NCBI RefSeq assembly: GCF_001517085.1 | Contig: NZ_LRAC01000011.1 | Location: 1-64,000, forward strand | Direction of reading: 5' to 3' | Length of the DNA stretch: 64,000 bases | Source: Paenibacillus sp. DMB5 | GTDB taxonomy: Bacteria; Bacillota; Bacilli; Paenibacillales; Paenibacillaceae | Part shown: one piece after another, positions 37,201 to 47,599 of the stretch | Numbering within the stretch: position 1 is the stretch's first letter | Layout of the letters: each line of letters opens with the position of its first letter | The notes under the pieces: model-generated | The model's input: the letters and a program-made list of their open reading frames with translations, nothing else | Database searches by the model: none | Told to the model about the DNA's origin: nothing | Position numbers and translations under genes: made by a program

Positions 37201-40037
37201 CGGCTTGCTACCATCGATGTCAGCAGCATTCAGCTGACCGTAACCTCGGCGGCGACGGATGCCCCTAAGGTAGATCCGCCGCAAAATCCGGTTACGCCAG
37301 CCTTTGACATCCTTTCTCTGGGCAGAACCTCCCTGTCTGAATATCAGCTGATTCTGCGGCCGAATGTCAGCGGAACGGTCACACTGAAGCAGGGCTCTGC
37401 TGTAATTGCCCAGGATGTCAGAGCTGCAGCCGGCAAACGGCTTGCACTTCCGGCTGCACTTGCGGCGCAGGATACGAATTTCAGCATCAGCTTTTTGCCG
37501 GATGATACCCAGTACCTGACCTCCTACGATAAAATCGTCCGCAACTTCACCGTTACTATGAAAAGCTATGCTGACAATAGTGATATCTACGTCTCTCCTG
37601 CCGGAACCAGCTCCGGGGACGGTACGATGGAGCATCCGCTCGATGTTGATACCGCGATTGATTTCGTACAGCCGGGACAGCATATTGTCGTCCTGGACGG
37701 CCGGTACGTGCGCAGCAGCAAGCTGGAGATTAAGAAATACAATGACGGGACGCCAGATGCCATGAAGGTGCTTGAAGCTGCTCCCGGAGCAAGACCGGTT
37801 TTTGATTTTGACAAAAAAACAGAAGGCGTCCTGCTGAGCGGCAGCTACTGGCACATCAAGGGACTGGATTTCACACGTACGGCCGGCAATACCAAGGGCT
37901 TTACCGTGGGCGGCAATCATAACATCGTTGAAAACAGCCGTTTTTACGCCAACGGCGACACCGGCCTGCAGATCAGCCGGACGGACGGAACCGCTGCGGA
38001 AATCGCAGATTGGCCGTCGTATAACCTGATTCTGAACAGCTCCTCCTTCGATAACCGTGACCCTTCCGATAATAATGCCGACGGCTTCGCAGCCAAGCTG
38101 ACCTCCGGTGTCGGCAATGTGTTCAGAGGCTGCCTGTCGTACAACAATATTGACGACGGGTGGGATTTGTACACCAAGGCGGGAACGGGAGCGATTGGTG
38201 CTGTGCTGATCGAGGACAGCGCCGCCTTCAACAACGGCCGTCTGACAGACGGAACGGTAGGTGCAGGTGACAAAAACGGCTTCAAGCTCGGCGGGGAAGG
38301 GATTTCGGTCCATCATACGATCCGTAATTCCATCGCCTTCGGCAATGGAGCGTACGGCTATACCAGCAACAGCAATCCCGGCGTCATTGCCGAGAACAAT
38401 GTCGGCTTCAACAATACGCGCGCAATCTCAGCTTCACCACTTATGATCACATCACACCGGATTTTACTATTGACGGCTTCCTGTCTTACCGGTCGGCCAG
38501 CATTGCCAAGGACCAGTATCCGCCGGGACTGGCAGCAGACAATAACTTTATGTATGACGGAACCGTATCGGCGAACAAGTCCGGCAAGCAGCTCAGCGAT
38601 GCCAACTTCGCCAGCCTTACCCCGGTCAGCTCCTATGCAAGAGATGCTGCCGGGAACGTGATCTGGGGCGATTTCCTGAAATTCATTCCGTTTAGTGACA
38701 ATGAACCCGGAGGGGAAGAGCCTGTTGCGACTTCAACTCCAGGGGCAACTCCAAGCCCAAGTGCAACACCGCAGCCGGCAGCCACCGCAGTTCCGGCGAT
38801 TCCGGGCGGCACCGGAGCAACAGCTGATCTTGCTGTAACGGCGGTACAGCCGGATGGAAGCGTCAGCGTTACCCTCCCTGTTACGGCTGCACAAGGCACG
38901 GCCCGGGCGGCACTGACTGATACCACGCTGCAAAATGGGCTTGCCCAGGCTAAGAGCCAGGCAGACGGCACCCGGCTGCTTCAGCTCCGGCTGAAGGAGA
39001 ACGCGGCAGACGGCTTCAGCGCGTATGAAATTACACTCCCTGCGTCCTTGTTTACAACCGTGAACTCGAGGGTACAGCTGGAGGTAGATACTGCCATCGC
39101 GGACTTTGTGCTCCCGGATACACTATTCCGGTCAGCAAAGCTCACAGGTGCCAGTACGGTTATGCTGAAGGTAAGCATCGCTGAACCTTCCGGTGCCCTG
39201 AAAGGACAGCCGGGAAGCTCTCCGCTTATAGCCTATGAGCTTCTGGTGGACGGCAAGGCAACAGGAGCTGACAGCCTGAGCTCAGCAATCGGAATTCGTC
39301 TGCCTTACCAGACTGCCCTGCCTGCTTCCGAACACCCGTTTATCGTTGTCTGGCAGGTCAGCGGCAGCGGCACCATTAAGCCGGTCGTGAACAGTGCTTA
39401 TGATGCCGAAGGACGGCAGGCGGTCTTCCAGTCTAATCATCCTGCCGGGCAATATGCGGCGGTCCTTGATCATCCGGCCTTCGGGGATGTCTCCGGCCAG
39501 CACTGGGCCAAGAATGAAATCGAGGTTCTGGCTTCGCGCGGGATTATCCAAGGCGTACCTGAGGGCGGTTTCATGCCGGGACAGTCCATCACACGGGCAG
39601 ACTTTGCCTCAATGCTGGTGCGGCTGCTGAATCTGTCCGGTACCGCAGGCAGCACCGGCGCAGGCTTCACAGATGTTGAGCCGGAAGATTACTTCTACGG
39701 CGATTTGTTGACAGCCAAGCAGCATGGTCTGATTAACGGCCGCCAGGACGGCAGCTTTAATCCGCAAGCGCCGGTCTCCCGTCAGGATATGTTTGTGATG
39801 ACGGCCAGAGCGCTCAAGGCTGCGGGTATCCTGCAAGGGGACTCCGCCGCCGCAGCCAGCGCGTCAGCTAATTTCGCCGACCAGGCTGGTATTGCCTCCT
39901 ACGCTGCCGCTGACATTACCGCATTGGCTGGGGCTGGCTTTATTAAGGGAGATGCAGGCGGCCTTCTGCATCCGTCGGACCTGTCCACCCGTGCTGAAGC
40001 AGCTGTCTTGATCTACCGGATTCTAATGCGGCAATAG
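34285..40037 (+). pseudogene. Cell-wall-anchored PL9 pectate lyase with SLH domains, frameshifted
   Basis: About 1,917 residues once two frames are joined: 34285-38420 and the frame continuing to 40037. Start: TTG 34285 with GGAGGGG 9 bases upstream, then a signal peptide (VLTSILLLSSSLPPPVSA). Order: two beta-sandwich modules (about 34400-35590), four bacterial Ig-like repeats (35600-36590), a third sandwich module (36600-37250), and a right-handed beta-helix (37580-38690) with DNNADGFAAKLTSG and NIDDGWDLYTK, matching polysaccharide lyase family 9. A Thr/Pro linker and three SLH domains (39480-40030) follow. The shift is at CGCGCGC (38417-38423), where two extra bases break the frame. It should cleave polygalacturonate at the cell surface. 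Confidence 0.85.
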
Positions 40038-40133
40038 CTGCAAAGAAGGAGACCTTTTGTAACAAGCAGCGATATATGCACTACCGGCGTCAGGTCGCTA
40101 ACGATGAGATCCTAAATAGACTTCTCCATACAG

Positions 40134-40167
40134 CACAAAGAGACGGCACTTCTGCCGTCTCTTTGTG
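40134..40167 (+). terminator. Terminator after the PL9 gene
   Basis: CACAAAGAGACGGCA pairs with TGCCGTCTCTTTGTG (40134-40167). T-tail weak (TATATCTG). The surrounding 40038-40266 holds no supported ORF. Confidence 0.75.
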
Positions 40168-40266
40168 TATATCTGTCTAGTAGTTTACGAGCCACTATCA
40201 GTAAAGCACCCGACACTATGGGTTTGAGTTTGGCTACTTGTACCTTCAGCAGATAACCAGCCCGTC

Positions 40267-40920
40267 CTATTCCAGTCCGTGCTGCTTCCGGATGTTGTAC
40301 ATCCCGGCAAGCACCAGCTCGGATGGATCGCGGTTCAGCTGGAAGTGTGTGAAGAGCAGCTGGAGCGGAACAGCACAGACATTGTTGCCGTCTGTAATAG
40401 ACGGGAAGCCTGCCTCGAATACCGGTCCGTGGTCTTCATTCCAGGCCAATCCTGCGTGTACCTTCTCCGGCGCAAATTCTTCTTCCACTGTCTTGATGCA
40501 CAAAGGAATCACCTTGTTGTCGATGATCGCCTTAGCCTCATCTTCGCTCTCCGGCTGCTTCGGAAGCGTCTGGCCTCCCTTGGTCTTCATCATTTCGTGG
40601 AAGAAGGAGGATACCCATACTTCCGGGTTCTTGTCCGACTGGAACCGGTTCACCAGCTCGCGCAGGAAAAATCCGGTCGAATAAACATCGCCCGATTCAT
40701 TTTTCACATGGTATACAAAGACAGGTCCAAAAGCCGCCAGATTAATAATCTGGCTCTGCACCTCTTTAAAGTACATTTTCAAAGCTACCATACCATTATG
40801 ATGAACCGCTTTGATCAGCTCGTTCCATTTCTCTTCGGTCATACCTGCCGGGTTATTGCCGGTTTCCTCAGTCGCTGTTTCAGTTGCTGTTTCATTTACT
40901 GTTTCATTCTCATTATTCAT
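40267..40920 (-). CDS. Hypothetical cytoplasmic protein, 217 residues
   Basis: From ATG 40920 (MNNENETVNETATETAT), with GGGGTGA 8 bases upstream; a longer frame to 41016 lacks it. The first 30 residues are low-complexity Asn/Glu/Thr; the rest is a mixed fold with HHNGMVALKMYFKEVQ and VPLQLLFTHFQLNRDP. No signal peptide or membrane segment. Family not recognised and the neighbours do not suggest a role. Confidence 0.65.
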   Translation of the reverse strand: MNNENETVNETATETATEETGNNPAGMTEEKWNELIKAVHHNGMVALKMYFKEVQSQIINLAAFGPVFVYHVKNESGDVYSTGFFLRELVNRFQSDKNPEVWVSSFFHEMMKTKGGQTLPKQPESEDEAKAIIDNKVIPLCIKTVEEEFAPEKVHAGLAWNEDHGPVFEAGFPSITDGNNVCAVPLQLLFTHFQLNRDPSELVLAGMYNIRKQHGLE

Positions 40921-41114
40921 TCGTCTTTTCACCCCGCTATCTATCATACCATCAACCGGCCCCGGGTAAAATATAATCCTCATTCCCACCCGAAGCCGGT
41001 CTGCCTGCACAGGCATAACAATCCTTGCAGCGGCGGGCTTTTACCCGCGCTTGTGTCGTAATTTTACAATACAGTGAAAACTATTTCCTGTAAAATATTT
41101 ATATCTCATTCTAC

Positions 41115-41327
41115 ATGTTGAGTGATTATGACGGTACAGCCGGTTATCCGGCAGAGTCAGTCCAGGAGCTTGTTGCCATATTTGAGCACGAAGCTGCACT
41201 GAAACAGGCCTACGACAGCATAAAGACCGTAAGCACAACCATTACGCCGCTCGGTCCGGTTTTCTACAGTCCGTGCATGGTGCAGTTTGCTGATCCTTTC
41301 GGCGTCCGCTGGTGCTTGATGGTTTGA
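41115..41327 (+). pseudogene. C-terminal remnant of a PhnB-like VOC (glyoxalase-fold) protein
   Basis: Seventy residues ending in FYSPCMVQFADPFGVRWCLMV, the C-terminal strand of PhnB-like vicinal-oxygen-chelate proteins, preceded by ALKQAYDSI. The family is about 130-150 residues; here the N-terminal half is absent and a TAA lies just upstream in frame. The Gly/Pro-rich end is otherwise conserved, so it is a truncated relic rather than chance. Confidence 0.6.
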
Positions 41328-41337
41328 TTCCGGCACG

Positions 41338-41376
41338 CAAAAAGACACCTTCACAGCGATCACTGTGAAGGTGTCT
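41338..41376 (-). terminator. Terminator of the FMN-binding gene
   Basis: AGACACCTTCACAG pairs with CTGTGAAGGTGTCT (41343-41376). On the minus strand it is followed by TTTTTG. Confidence 0.88.
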
Positions 41377-41399
41377 GCACCTCTCTAAGTTACAGCGGT

Positions 41400-41957
41400 T
41401 TATTTGGCCGCCTTGGCTGCGTCGAGAATTGCCTTGAGGTAACCATGGGTATCCACAAGAGTGGCTCCGCTTACTGCATCGACTACCTGCTCAGCCGATT
41501 TGTATGTCAGGGTCTGTTCCAGTGATTTGATGGTTCTGCCTGTTGCGAATTTCTCGATCGCTGCCAGGTTCTTGTCATAAGCTACTGTAGAGCCTGCAGC
41601 TTCTGCCATGTGCTCACTGTAGTATTTACTGTTGGCTTTTTTGGAAGCAAGAACGACGTTAGGATCTTTATAATTCTGGCCAAAGTCTTTATCCGAGTTA
41701 GGCACTCCCTTAGCCACATCAGTGCTCAGGAACTGGTAGTCATCCAGCGAAGCAGCTACGATTACACCGTTCTGAACGACTGCAACTGCTACAGTAAAGC
41801 ATTTAGTCCCGTGGGCTGCTGCCTATACACGGCCCACTTTCAAAGGTGCACTTGCTGCAGAAGATACGTTGTTAAGTGCACCGCTATTGCCTACGCCTAC
41901 AAGTGCCAGTGAGAGTCCAGCCACCAGCATTAATTTTGTAACTTTTTTCACAAACAT
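41400..41957 (-). pseudogene. Exported FMN-binding domain protein with an in-frame TAG
   Basis: ATG 41957 starts a signal peptide (MFVKKVTKLMLVAGLSLAL). Codon 45 is TAG (41823-41825) in the segment GRV-stop-AAAHG. The frame then continues open to 41400 with FTVAVAVVQNGVIVAASLDDYQF and a C-terminal VDAVSGATLVDTHGYLKAIL, the threonine-bearing SGAT of FMN-binding/NqrC-like domains. Full length would be 185 residues. The reading frame is unchanged across the stop, so one substitution (for example GAG to TAG) explains it, unlike the indels elsewhere. Probably exported and loaded with FMN for extracytoplasmic electron transfer. Confidence 0.8.
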
Positions 41958-42077
41958 TCCCCCAGTCATGTTATAAAAAACGCTTACAACCTATTTTTAT
42001 CAAATTCTAGCATTAAACACTGTTACAAATGTTACTAGAAATATGTTAATTCGTGGAAGTCATAGTCAGGAGGCATA

Positions 42078-42614
42078 ATGATCAGACATCTCCCTAACGC
42101 GCTCACCGTTATGCGGATCATCGGCTCGCTCAGCCTGCTGTTTGCAGAGCCGCTATCCGGCTTGTTTTTGACCATATATACAGTATGCGGGGTAACCGAC
42201 GTGCTGGACGGCTATATCGCACGTAAAACAAACAGCGCCAGCGAAGCTGGCGCAAGTCTCGACAGTGTAGCCGATGTATTTTTTATAGGCGTGTTACTGC
42301 TGGTTTTCCTCCCGCTCCTTCAGCTGTCTGTATGGATCATTTGCTGGATAGCCGGCATTGCCGCCATCCGCACCGCTTCCCTTCTGACCGGATGGTTCAG
42401 ATACCGCGCTCTCGCGTTCATCCATACCTATGCTAACAAGGCAACCGGACTGCTGCTGTTCTGCTTCCCGTTTCTGTACGATCTGCTTGGACTTGCGGTA
42501 ACCGCCAGCCTGCTGTGCTTCGCGGCCAGCCTGTCAGCCCTTGAGGAGCTGGCGATCAATTGCAGATCACAGGAGCTAAATAGAGATACCCGTTATTTCC
42601 AATGGAAAAGATAG
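42078..42614 (+). CDS. CDP-alcohol phosphatidyltransferase
   Basis: 178 residues with about five to six membrane segments. The diagnostic D-x2-D-G-x2-A-R-x8-G-x3-D-x3-D motif is present as DVLDGYIARK...GASLDSVAD at about 48-75. It condenses a CDP-activated lipid with an alcohol such as glycerol-phosphate or inositol; the alcohol is not determined. AGGAGG lies 4 bases before the ATG. A single gene, divergent from the FMN-binding gene. Confidence 0.9.
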   Translation: MIRHLPNALTVMRIIGSLSLLFAEPLSGLFLTIYTVCGVTDVLDGYIARKTNSASEAGASLDSVADVFFIGVLLLVFLPLLQLSVWIICWIAGIAAIRTASLLTGWFRYRALAFIHTYANKATGLLLFCFPFLYDLLGLAVTASLLCFAASLSALEELAINCRSQELNRDTRYFQWKR

Positions 42615-42631
42615 CTTGCCAGCAACATACA

Positions 42632-43951
42632 TCACGACTGCTGAAACAGTGTAGCAGACATTCTGCCCTCGGGGCATAGGAACATGTAATAGATCCCTTC
42701 CCCGTACTCCTCTACCGCTTCCCAGTCCAGCTGGCCGATAAAATGCATGCGCTGCGAGCAGCAGGGACATTCTGGATATTCTGCATCCTGAATCCAGGTC
42801 GGATATCCGCCAATCTGCGAAGCCCAAGGCTCCATGGTCCACTGAACGGCATGATAGGTGTTCCTCGGTTCCTCTGCTATCCGGAATTGTTTTCCGGCAG
42901 ACAGGTATGCCCGGCTATCCTCATCCGGATCTGTCTCCCGCAAATAATCAGGCTTTCTGTTAAAATCATTCCACCGCGCTCCCTGATAGGAATCCAGCTC
43001 CATGTACACCGGACCGTAACAGCTGCAAATGACACAGGTCTGCACCTGCAGCCGTTGTCCGGTCAGAGGGAAATGTTGAACCGCAGGATGTCCGGCAGCA
43101 ATATCCATAAGGACCGTCAGCCGGCTCCCGCACCAGGCACAGGTCTGACTGCTTTCCTTCAGAAAGGCTGCACCGGTATCCTCAAAGTGTGCCGTTTCGC
43201 CAGAGGGCACTGTATTTCCGGCTGTTTTTACAATGGCATAATTATCCGGATAAAATAAATCCCGCCGCTTCCCGTCCGCAGTCAGCTCCCAGCCGGCTTC
43301 ATGTGCATACCGTTCAGGCGCTATATACAGCTCATCTACCCATTCCGGTGCATGCTCCCGCCATTCCCGGAAGCGCTGAACGACAACATCGTCACCGATC
43401 CAGCTTAGTATAAGCAGCAGGGAATTACGGTTCTCCCCGTCTGTTTCCACCTGCTCCAGCAGCAGATCCCGGATATCCGCCGGTGCATGTTTATACAAAA
43501 ATGCCGGATCGTATATTTCCCGGTGAATCAGCTCAGCAATAATGCCGGTTCTGCTAAGCAGCCGGTTGTTATAGCAGACCAGCGACATCAGGATTTCAGT
43601 GCAGACCTCTTCATCCCCTGTCTGCAGTAATTCAATAGCATAAGCCTCAAGCCTGCAGGCGTCCTCTTTGGAAAGTGAACGGTACAGCTCCTCCTTGCCG
43701 GATCTATAGGTCGTGTACACAATGAGCGGGTCATAAGGTCTGGAAGCATGCATAATCTTCAGCACCTCAACAGGGTCCGTAATGCCTGCATATAAATCCA
43801 CTGTTTGACGGTGCTTCATAATGTAGGCCTGCCGTTCCTGACGTTCTTTTTCCTGCACGCAGGGCATACAGTAGCCGCCGGTTTTCTGAAACGTAGCCGG
43901 AAGAATGGTCGCGCTGCAGCCTTCACTTTTGCAGGGGATGCGTTCTGTCAT
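42632..43951 (-). CDS. Hypothetical zinc-ribbon protein with a DUF1963-like C-terminus
   Basis: 439 residues. An N-terminal Cys cluster (CKSEGC, then GGYCMPCVQEK) and further CAWC, CVIC and CPCC pairs suggest several zinc-binding sites. The C-terminal GGYPTWIQDAEYPECPCC and GIYYMFLCPEGR stretch resembles DUF1963/YwqG-type proteins. The middle is helical, with LEAYAIELLQTGDEEVCTEI recalling HEAT-like repeats. Function unknown. AAAAGGAGG precedes the ATG. It follows the luciferase-like gene by 18 bases and is probably co-transcribed. Confidence 0.78.
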   Translation of the reverse strand: MTERIPCKSEGCSATILPATFQKTGGYCMPCVQEKERQERQAYIMKHRQTVDLYAGITDPVEVLKIMHASRPYDPLIVYTTYRSGKEELYRSLSKEDACRLEAYAIELLQTGDEEVCTEILMSLVCYNNRLLSRTGIIAELIHREIYDPAFLYKHAPADIRDLLLEQVETDGENRNSLLLILSWIGDDVVVQRFREWREHAPEWVDELYIAPERYAHEAGWELTADGKRRDLFYPDNYAIVKTAGNTVPSGETAHFEDTGAAFLKESSQTCAWCGSRLTVLMDIAAGHPAVQHFPLTGQRLQVQTCVICSCYGPVYMELDSYQGARWNDFNRKPDYLRETDPDEDSRAYLSAGKQFRIAEEPRNTYHAVQWTMEPWASQIGGYPTWIQDAEYPECPCCSQRMHFIGQLDWEAVEEYGEGIYYMFLCPEGRMSATLFQQS

Positions 43952-43969
43952 TGATAATCCTCCTTTTGC

Positions 43970-45022
43970 CTAACGATTCTCCTCCCAGCGGGCTATCTCC
44001 TCGCGCACCAGTGGAGCAACCTCTGTTCCCAGGAGCCTGATGGACTCCATTACCTCGGCGTGGGCCATGGTACCATGCGGGACATGAAGCAGGAATCTGG
44101 TGATTCCGACTTCTTTGCGCAATTGAATGATTTTGTCCGCAACTGTCCGCGGATCGCCGACGAATAACGCACCCTCCGGACTGACTGCCGCATCATAATC
44201 TGCACGGGTATACGGAGGCAGGTTCTTCTCAACCGCCCGGACATTGGTTCTGGCAAAGGTTGACGGGAAAAACTGCTCGATTGCCCGCGGCGTACTTTCC
44301 GCAACAAAGCCATGGGCATGGGCTGCAACAGGCAGCTTGGCGTGGTCATGGCCGGCTGCTGCTGCAGCTTCTTTATACAGCTTCACCTGCGAGGCAAAAT
44401 CCAGCGGCCGGACCGGGCCAATCATTGCCAGCGCAAACGGCAGGCCGAGTGCTCCGGAGCGTACTGCGGATTCCGGGCTTCCCGCACTGGCAATCCAGAC
44501 CGGTAAAGGGTCCTGTACCGGACGCGGATATATTCCTAAATTATGTATAGCGGGTCTGTGTCTGCCTTCCCAGGTCACCCGCTCAGACTGCTGAAGCTTC
44601 ATCAGGAGGTCCAGCTTTTCATCGAACAGGCTCTCATAATCCTGCAGATCGCAGCCGAACAGCGGAAATGATTCTATAAAAGAACCCCGGCCGACCATAA
44701 TCTCAGCCCGTCCGTTACTTAGTCCGTCCAGAGTGGCGAAATCCTGATAGACCCGCACCGGGTCAGCCGATGACAGAATCATCACTGCACTGGTCAGGCG
44801 GATTCTGCTCGTCAGACTTGCTGCTGCAGCCATAACCACTGCAGGAGATGAAGCGGCAAAATCAGGCCGGTGATGCTCCCCGACACCGTACACATCCAGA
44901 CCGACCTGATCGGCCAGAACGATTTCTTCTACTACTTCACGCAGCCGTTCTGCGTGGCTCATTGTTTTCCCTGTGACCACATCGGGTGTGGTTTCCACAA
45001 ATGTACTGATACCAAGTTCCAC
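43970..45022 (-). CDS. LLM-class flavin-dependent oxidoreductase
   Basis: 350 residues from GTG 45022, after GGGGGAA. The luciferase-like TIM barrel shows LADQVGLDVYGVGEHH near 40, IRLTSAVMILSSADPVRVYQ and GRAEIMVGRGSF (flavin phosphate site), and PVWIASAGSPESA. It uses FMNH2 to oxidise a small organic substrate that cannot be named. It leads the operon with the zinc-ribbon protein. Confidence 0.92.
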   Translation of the reverse strand: MELGISTFVETTPDVVTGKTMSHAERLREVVEEIVLADQVGLDVYGVGEHHRPDFAASSPAVVMAAAASLTSRIRLTSAVMILSSADPVRVYQDFATLDGLSNGRAEIMVGRGSFIESFPLFGCDLQDYESLFDEKLDLLMKLQQSERVTWEGRHRPAIHNLGIYPRPVQDPLPVWIASAGSPESAVRSGALGLPFALAMIGPVRPLDFASQVKLYKEAAAAAGHDHAKLPVAAHAHGFVAESTPRAIEQFFPSTFARTNVRAVEKNLPPYTRADYDAAVSPEGALFVGDPRTVADKIIQLRKEVGITRFLLHVPHGTMAHAEVMESIRLLGTEVAPLVREEIARWEENR

Positions 45023-45149
45023 GGTTCTGTTCCCCCAAGCTGTTGTTAATCACTATTACACTATTACCATCACTTCACTATTCCATCATTCTATATCTAA
45101 ATTGCTGAATATTCAAAATTAATATTTATATAGGCTCCCGGCCGCAGCA

Positions 45150-45191
45150 AAAAGCAGGCCGGACAGCCGTATGGCCGCCGAGCCTGCTTTT
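45150..45191 (-). terminator. Terminator of the siderophore-binding gene
   Basis: AAAAGCAGGC pairs with GCCTGCTTTT (45150-45191) around an inner CGG/CCG stem; the minus-strand tail is TTTTTGC. Confidence 0.85.
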
Positions 45192-45204
45192 CGTAATGAT
45201 ATCC

Positions 45205-46284
45205 TTATTTCTGGTTAGCCAAAATATCGGACAGCAGTTTCTCAGCCCCGTCAAAGATAGAGTAGCTGTAGCCCCAGAACTGGTTGAAATCGATCAGGTA
45301 GATCGCCTTATTCTTGATGGCATTCAGGCTTTGCAGCGACGGATCAGCATAGAAGGCCTTCAGCGTCGTCTGCGGATCAACACCGCCGGTGTATACGGAG
45401 AGGAGCAGTACATCAGGGTTCGTGGCAAGCAGCTGTTCTTTGCTGACATCGCCTGTAACGTCACCGAAGCTGTTCTTAAGACCAAGCAAACCAAGCACAT
45501 CACCGGCAAACGTATCAATATTTCCGCTGTATACGGCAATTGCCCCGTTCCCGCCGTCGGATACATAAGCGAAGGTCTTGGCGTTGCTGGCTGCAGATTC
45601 ATCTTTAATCTTCTGTGCACGTTGTTTAAGTTCCTCGATATAAGCAGCAGCGTTCTCCTGTACATCAAAGATTTGGCCAAGCTGCTCGATATCCTTGTAC
45701 AGGCTGTCCAGAGTAGCACCCTTCACGCTGGTGTTCTGCAGGTAGGTTTTGATACCCAGCCCGTTCAGGCCTTCCACGGTTCCAACTCCCCAGTCAGCGT
45801 CCGCGAACAGGTCGGCACGTCCCAGAACCAGGTCCGGACTTGCTCCGACAACCAGCTCTTTGCTGGCATAATTTTCGGAGATTACAGGAATTTTTTTGAA
45901 TTCCTCCTGGACCGAAGGATCACCTGCACCATACAGTGCGGCAACGCCTACCATTTTATCAGTCAAGCCCAGCTTAATCAGCAGCTCAGCGGCACCTTGA
46001 GTATTAGCTACGACTTTCTCAGGTGCTTTGTCAAAGGTCACTGACTTGGCTGTCCATGCGGTGCCCTCACCGTTATTAGTGTAATTCTCAATAGTCAGCG
46101 GATATACCGTGTTTGTACTCGGAGCAGCAGTCGGAGCTTCGGTTGCCTCCGCAGCCGTATTGGTTGGCGCAGCCGTAGCAGCAGAAGCATTCTCATTCTG
46201 TGTACCGGATGAGCAGGCTGAAAGTATTCCTACCAGCAGCAAAACCGCCAGTATCGGTGCAAATTTTTTGAATACGTTTCTCAT
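45205..46284 (-). CDS. Iron-siderophore ABC transporter substrate-binding lipoprotein
   Basis: 359 residues from ATG 46284, after AAGGGG at 9 bases; the longer frame to 46407 lacks it. A lipoprotein signal (ILAVLLLVGILSAC) is followed by a Thr/Ala-rich tether and a FecB/BtuF-type fold: EKVVANTQGAAELLIKLGL, PDLVLGRADLFAD and PDVLLLSVYTGG. Divergent from the permease and ATPase genes across Fur-like boxes, so it should feed ferric siderophore to that transporter. The exact siderophore is unknown. Confidence 0.92.
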   Translation of the reverse strand: MRNVFKKFAPILAVLLLVGILSACSSGTQNENASAATAAPTNTAAEATEAPTAAPSTNTVYPLTIENYTNNGEGTAWTAKSVTFDKAPEKVVANTQGAAELLIKLGLTDKMVGVAALYGAGDPSVQEEFKKIPVISENYASKELVVGASPDLVLGRADLFADADWGVGTVEGLNGLGIKTYLQNTSVKGATLDSLYKDIEQLGQIFDVQENAAAYIEELKQRAQKIKDESAASNAKTFAYVSDGGNGAIAVYSGNIDTFAGDVLGLLGLKNSFGDVTGDVSKEQLLATNPDVLLLSVYTGGVDPQTTLKAFYADPSLQSLNAIKNKAIYLIDFNQFWGYSYSIFDGAEKLLSDILANQK

Positions 46285-46407
46285 TATTCTTATCCCCTTT
46301 TCTATATTTCTGGTAAACAGCCTTGCTTGGATTAGCTTGGGTTGGTATAACCTTCCGTCCTGCAAGGAATACAATCGTAGAATATAGAAAGCAGCACCAT
46401 CTGTCAA

Positions 46408-46438
46408 TGATAATAATTCTCATTGACAATGATTCTCA
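46408..46438. promoter_or_regulatory. Two tandem Fur boxes
   Basis: TGATAATAATTCTCA (46408-46422) and TGACAATGATTCTCA (46424-46438) match the TGATAATNATTATCA consensus with one and two mismatches. They lie between divergent iron-transport genes, so iron repression of both directions is likely. Confidence 0.85.
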
Positions 46439-46484
46439 TCATGAGATATATTTTAAATTAAAACTTTATATTGAAGGAGTCTCT

Positions 46485-47599
46485 ATGAATGTTATGCGAA
46501 CCGAGATAGCCGCTCAGCCGGCATCCAAGCAATCTATCATCAGCAGCCGTTACGGATTTACCGCGGTTATTGTCGTTCTGCTAATCGTCACTGTTCTGTC
46601 CGCAGGTGCTGCCGTCTCTTTTGGACAAGTAGAAATTCCAGTCTCCCAATCCTACCGCATTCTGCTCCATCAGATTACCGGCATTCAGATTGGAAATGTG
46701 CAGGATCTGACATCCGGATCTTTTGTAGACATAATCTGGAAAATCCGTTTCCCGCGTGTACTCATGGCTCTGTTCATCGGTGCAGGCCTTACACTGTGCG
46801 GTACCATTATGCAGGCCGCCGTTCAAAATCCGCTCGCTGATCCATACATACTAGGTATTTCCTCAGGCGGGTCGCTTGGTGCAACCTTCGCTATTCTGAT
46901 CGGCTTCGGCACGATGGGTATTCTCGGGCAGACCGGTGTAGCCTTCTGGGCCTTCGCCGGTGCTGTCGGCGCTTCATTGCTTGTGCTGCTCCTGGCTAAT
47001 GCAGGCGGCAAAATGACCTCCGTCAAACTCGTACTGGCTGGTATGGTCATAAATGCGCTATGCACCGCCTTTGCCAACTTTATCGTCTATTTCGCCAACA
47101 ATGCGGAAGGCATCAAAACCGTTACCTTCTGGACCATGGGCAGCCTGGCCGCCTCAAGCTGGGATAAGCTGCCGCTGATAGCGGTGTCCGTGACGCTTGC
47201 GGCCGCATTTTTCCTGATGCAGTTCCGTGCCCTGAATGCCATGCTGCTTGGTGATGAAGCTGCAGTCACGCTGGGGATTTCACTTGGCGCATACCGCAAG
47301 GCCTATATGATTCTCACCGCCTTGATTACCGGTATCATGTCGCCAGCTGCGGAATGATCGGTTTCGTCGGTCTGATTATCCCCCATCTGGTAAGGGGACT
47401 TGTCGGCTCTGATCACCGCAGGCTGCTCCCGGCTTCAATCCTGTTTGGTGCCATCTTCCTGATCTGGACGGACGTTATTGCCCGGACTATCGTGCCAAAT
47501 GTAGAGCTGCCGATCGGGATCATCACAGCCCTGATAGGCGCACCAATGTTCATGTACATGCTGGTCAAAAAAGGCTACGCGTTTGGAGGCAAATCGTAA
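46485..47599 (+). pseudogene. FecCD-family iron-siderophore permease, frameshifted
   Basis: ATG 46485 with AAGGAG 5 bases upstream. It is a hydrophobic permease of about 371 residues with nine to ten helices: FPRVLMALFIGAGLTLCG, QNPLADPYILGISSGGSLGA and [19 protein letters not shown]. The frame ends GIMSPAAE at 47357; adding one G after 47339 gives [19 protein letters not shown], the conserved FecCD sequence, which continues to 47599. The ATPase gene begins in the overlap. Either a deletion or a sequencing error; the rest of the transporter looks intact. Confidence 0.87.

Noticed and set aside
34333-38316. Long minus-strand ORFs inside the PL9 gene
   Set aside because: They are complements of the well-supported lyase frame and lack domain signatures.
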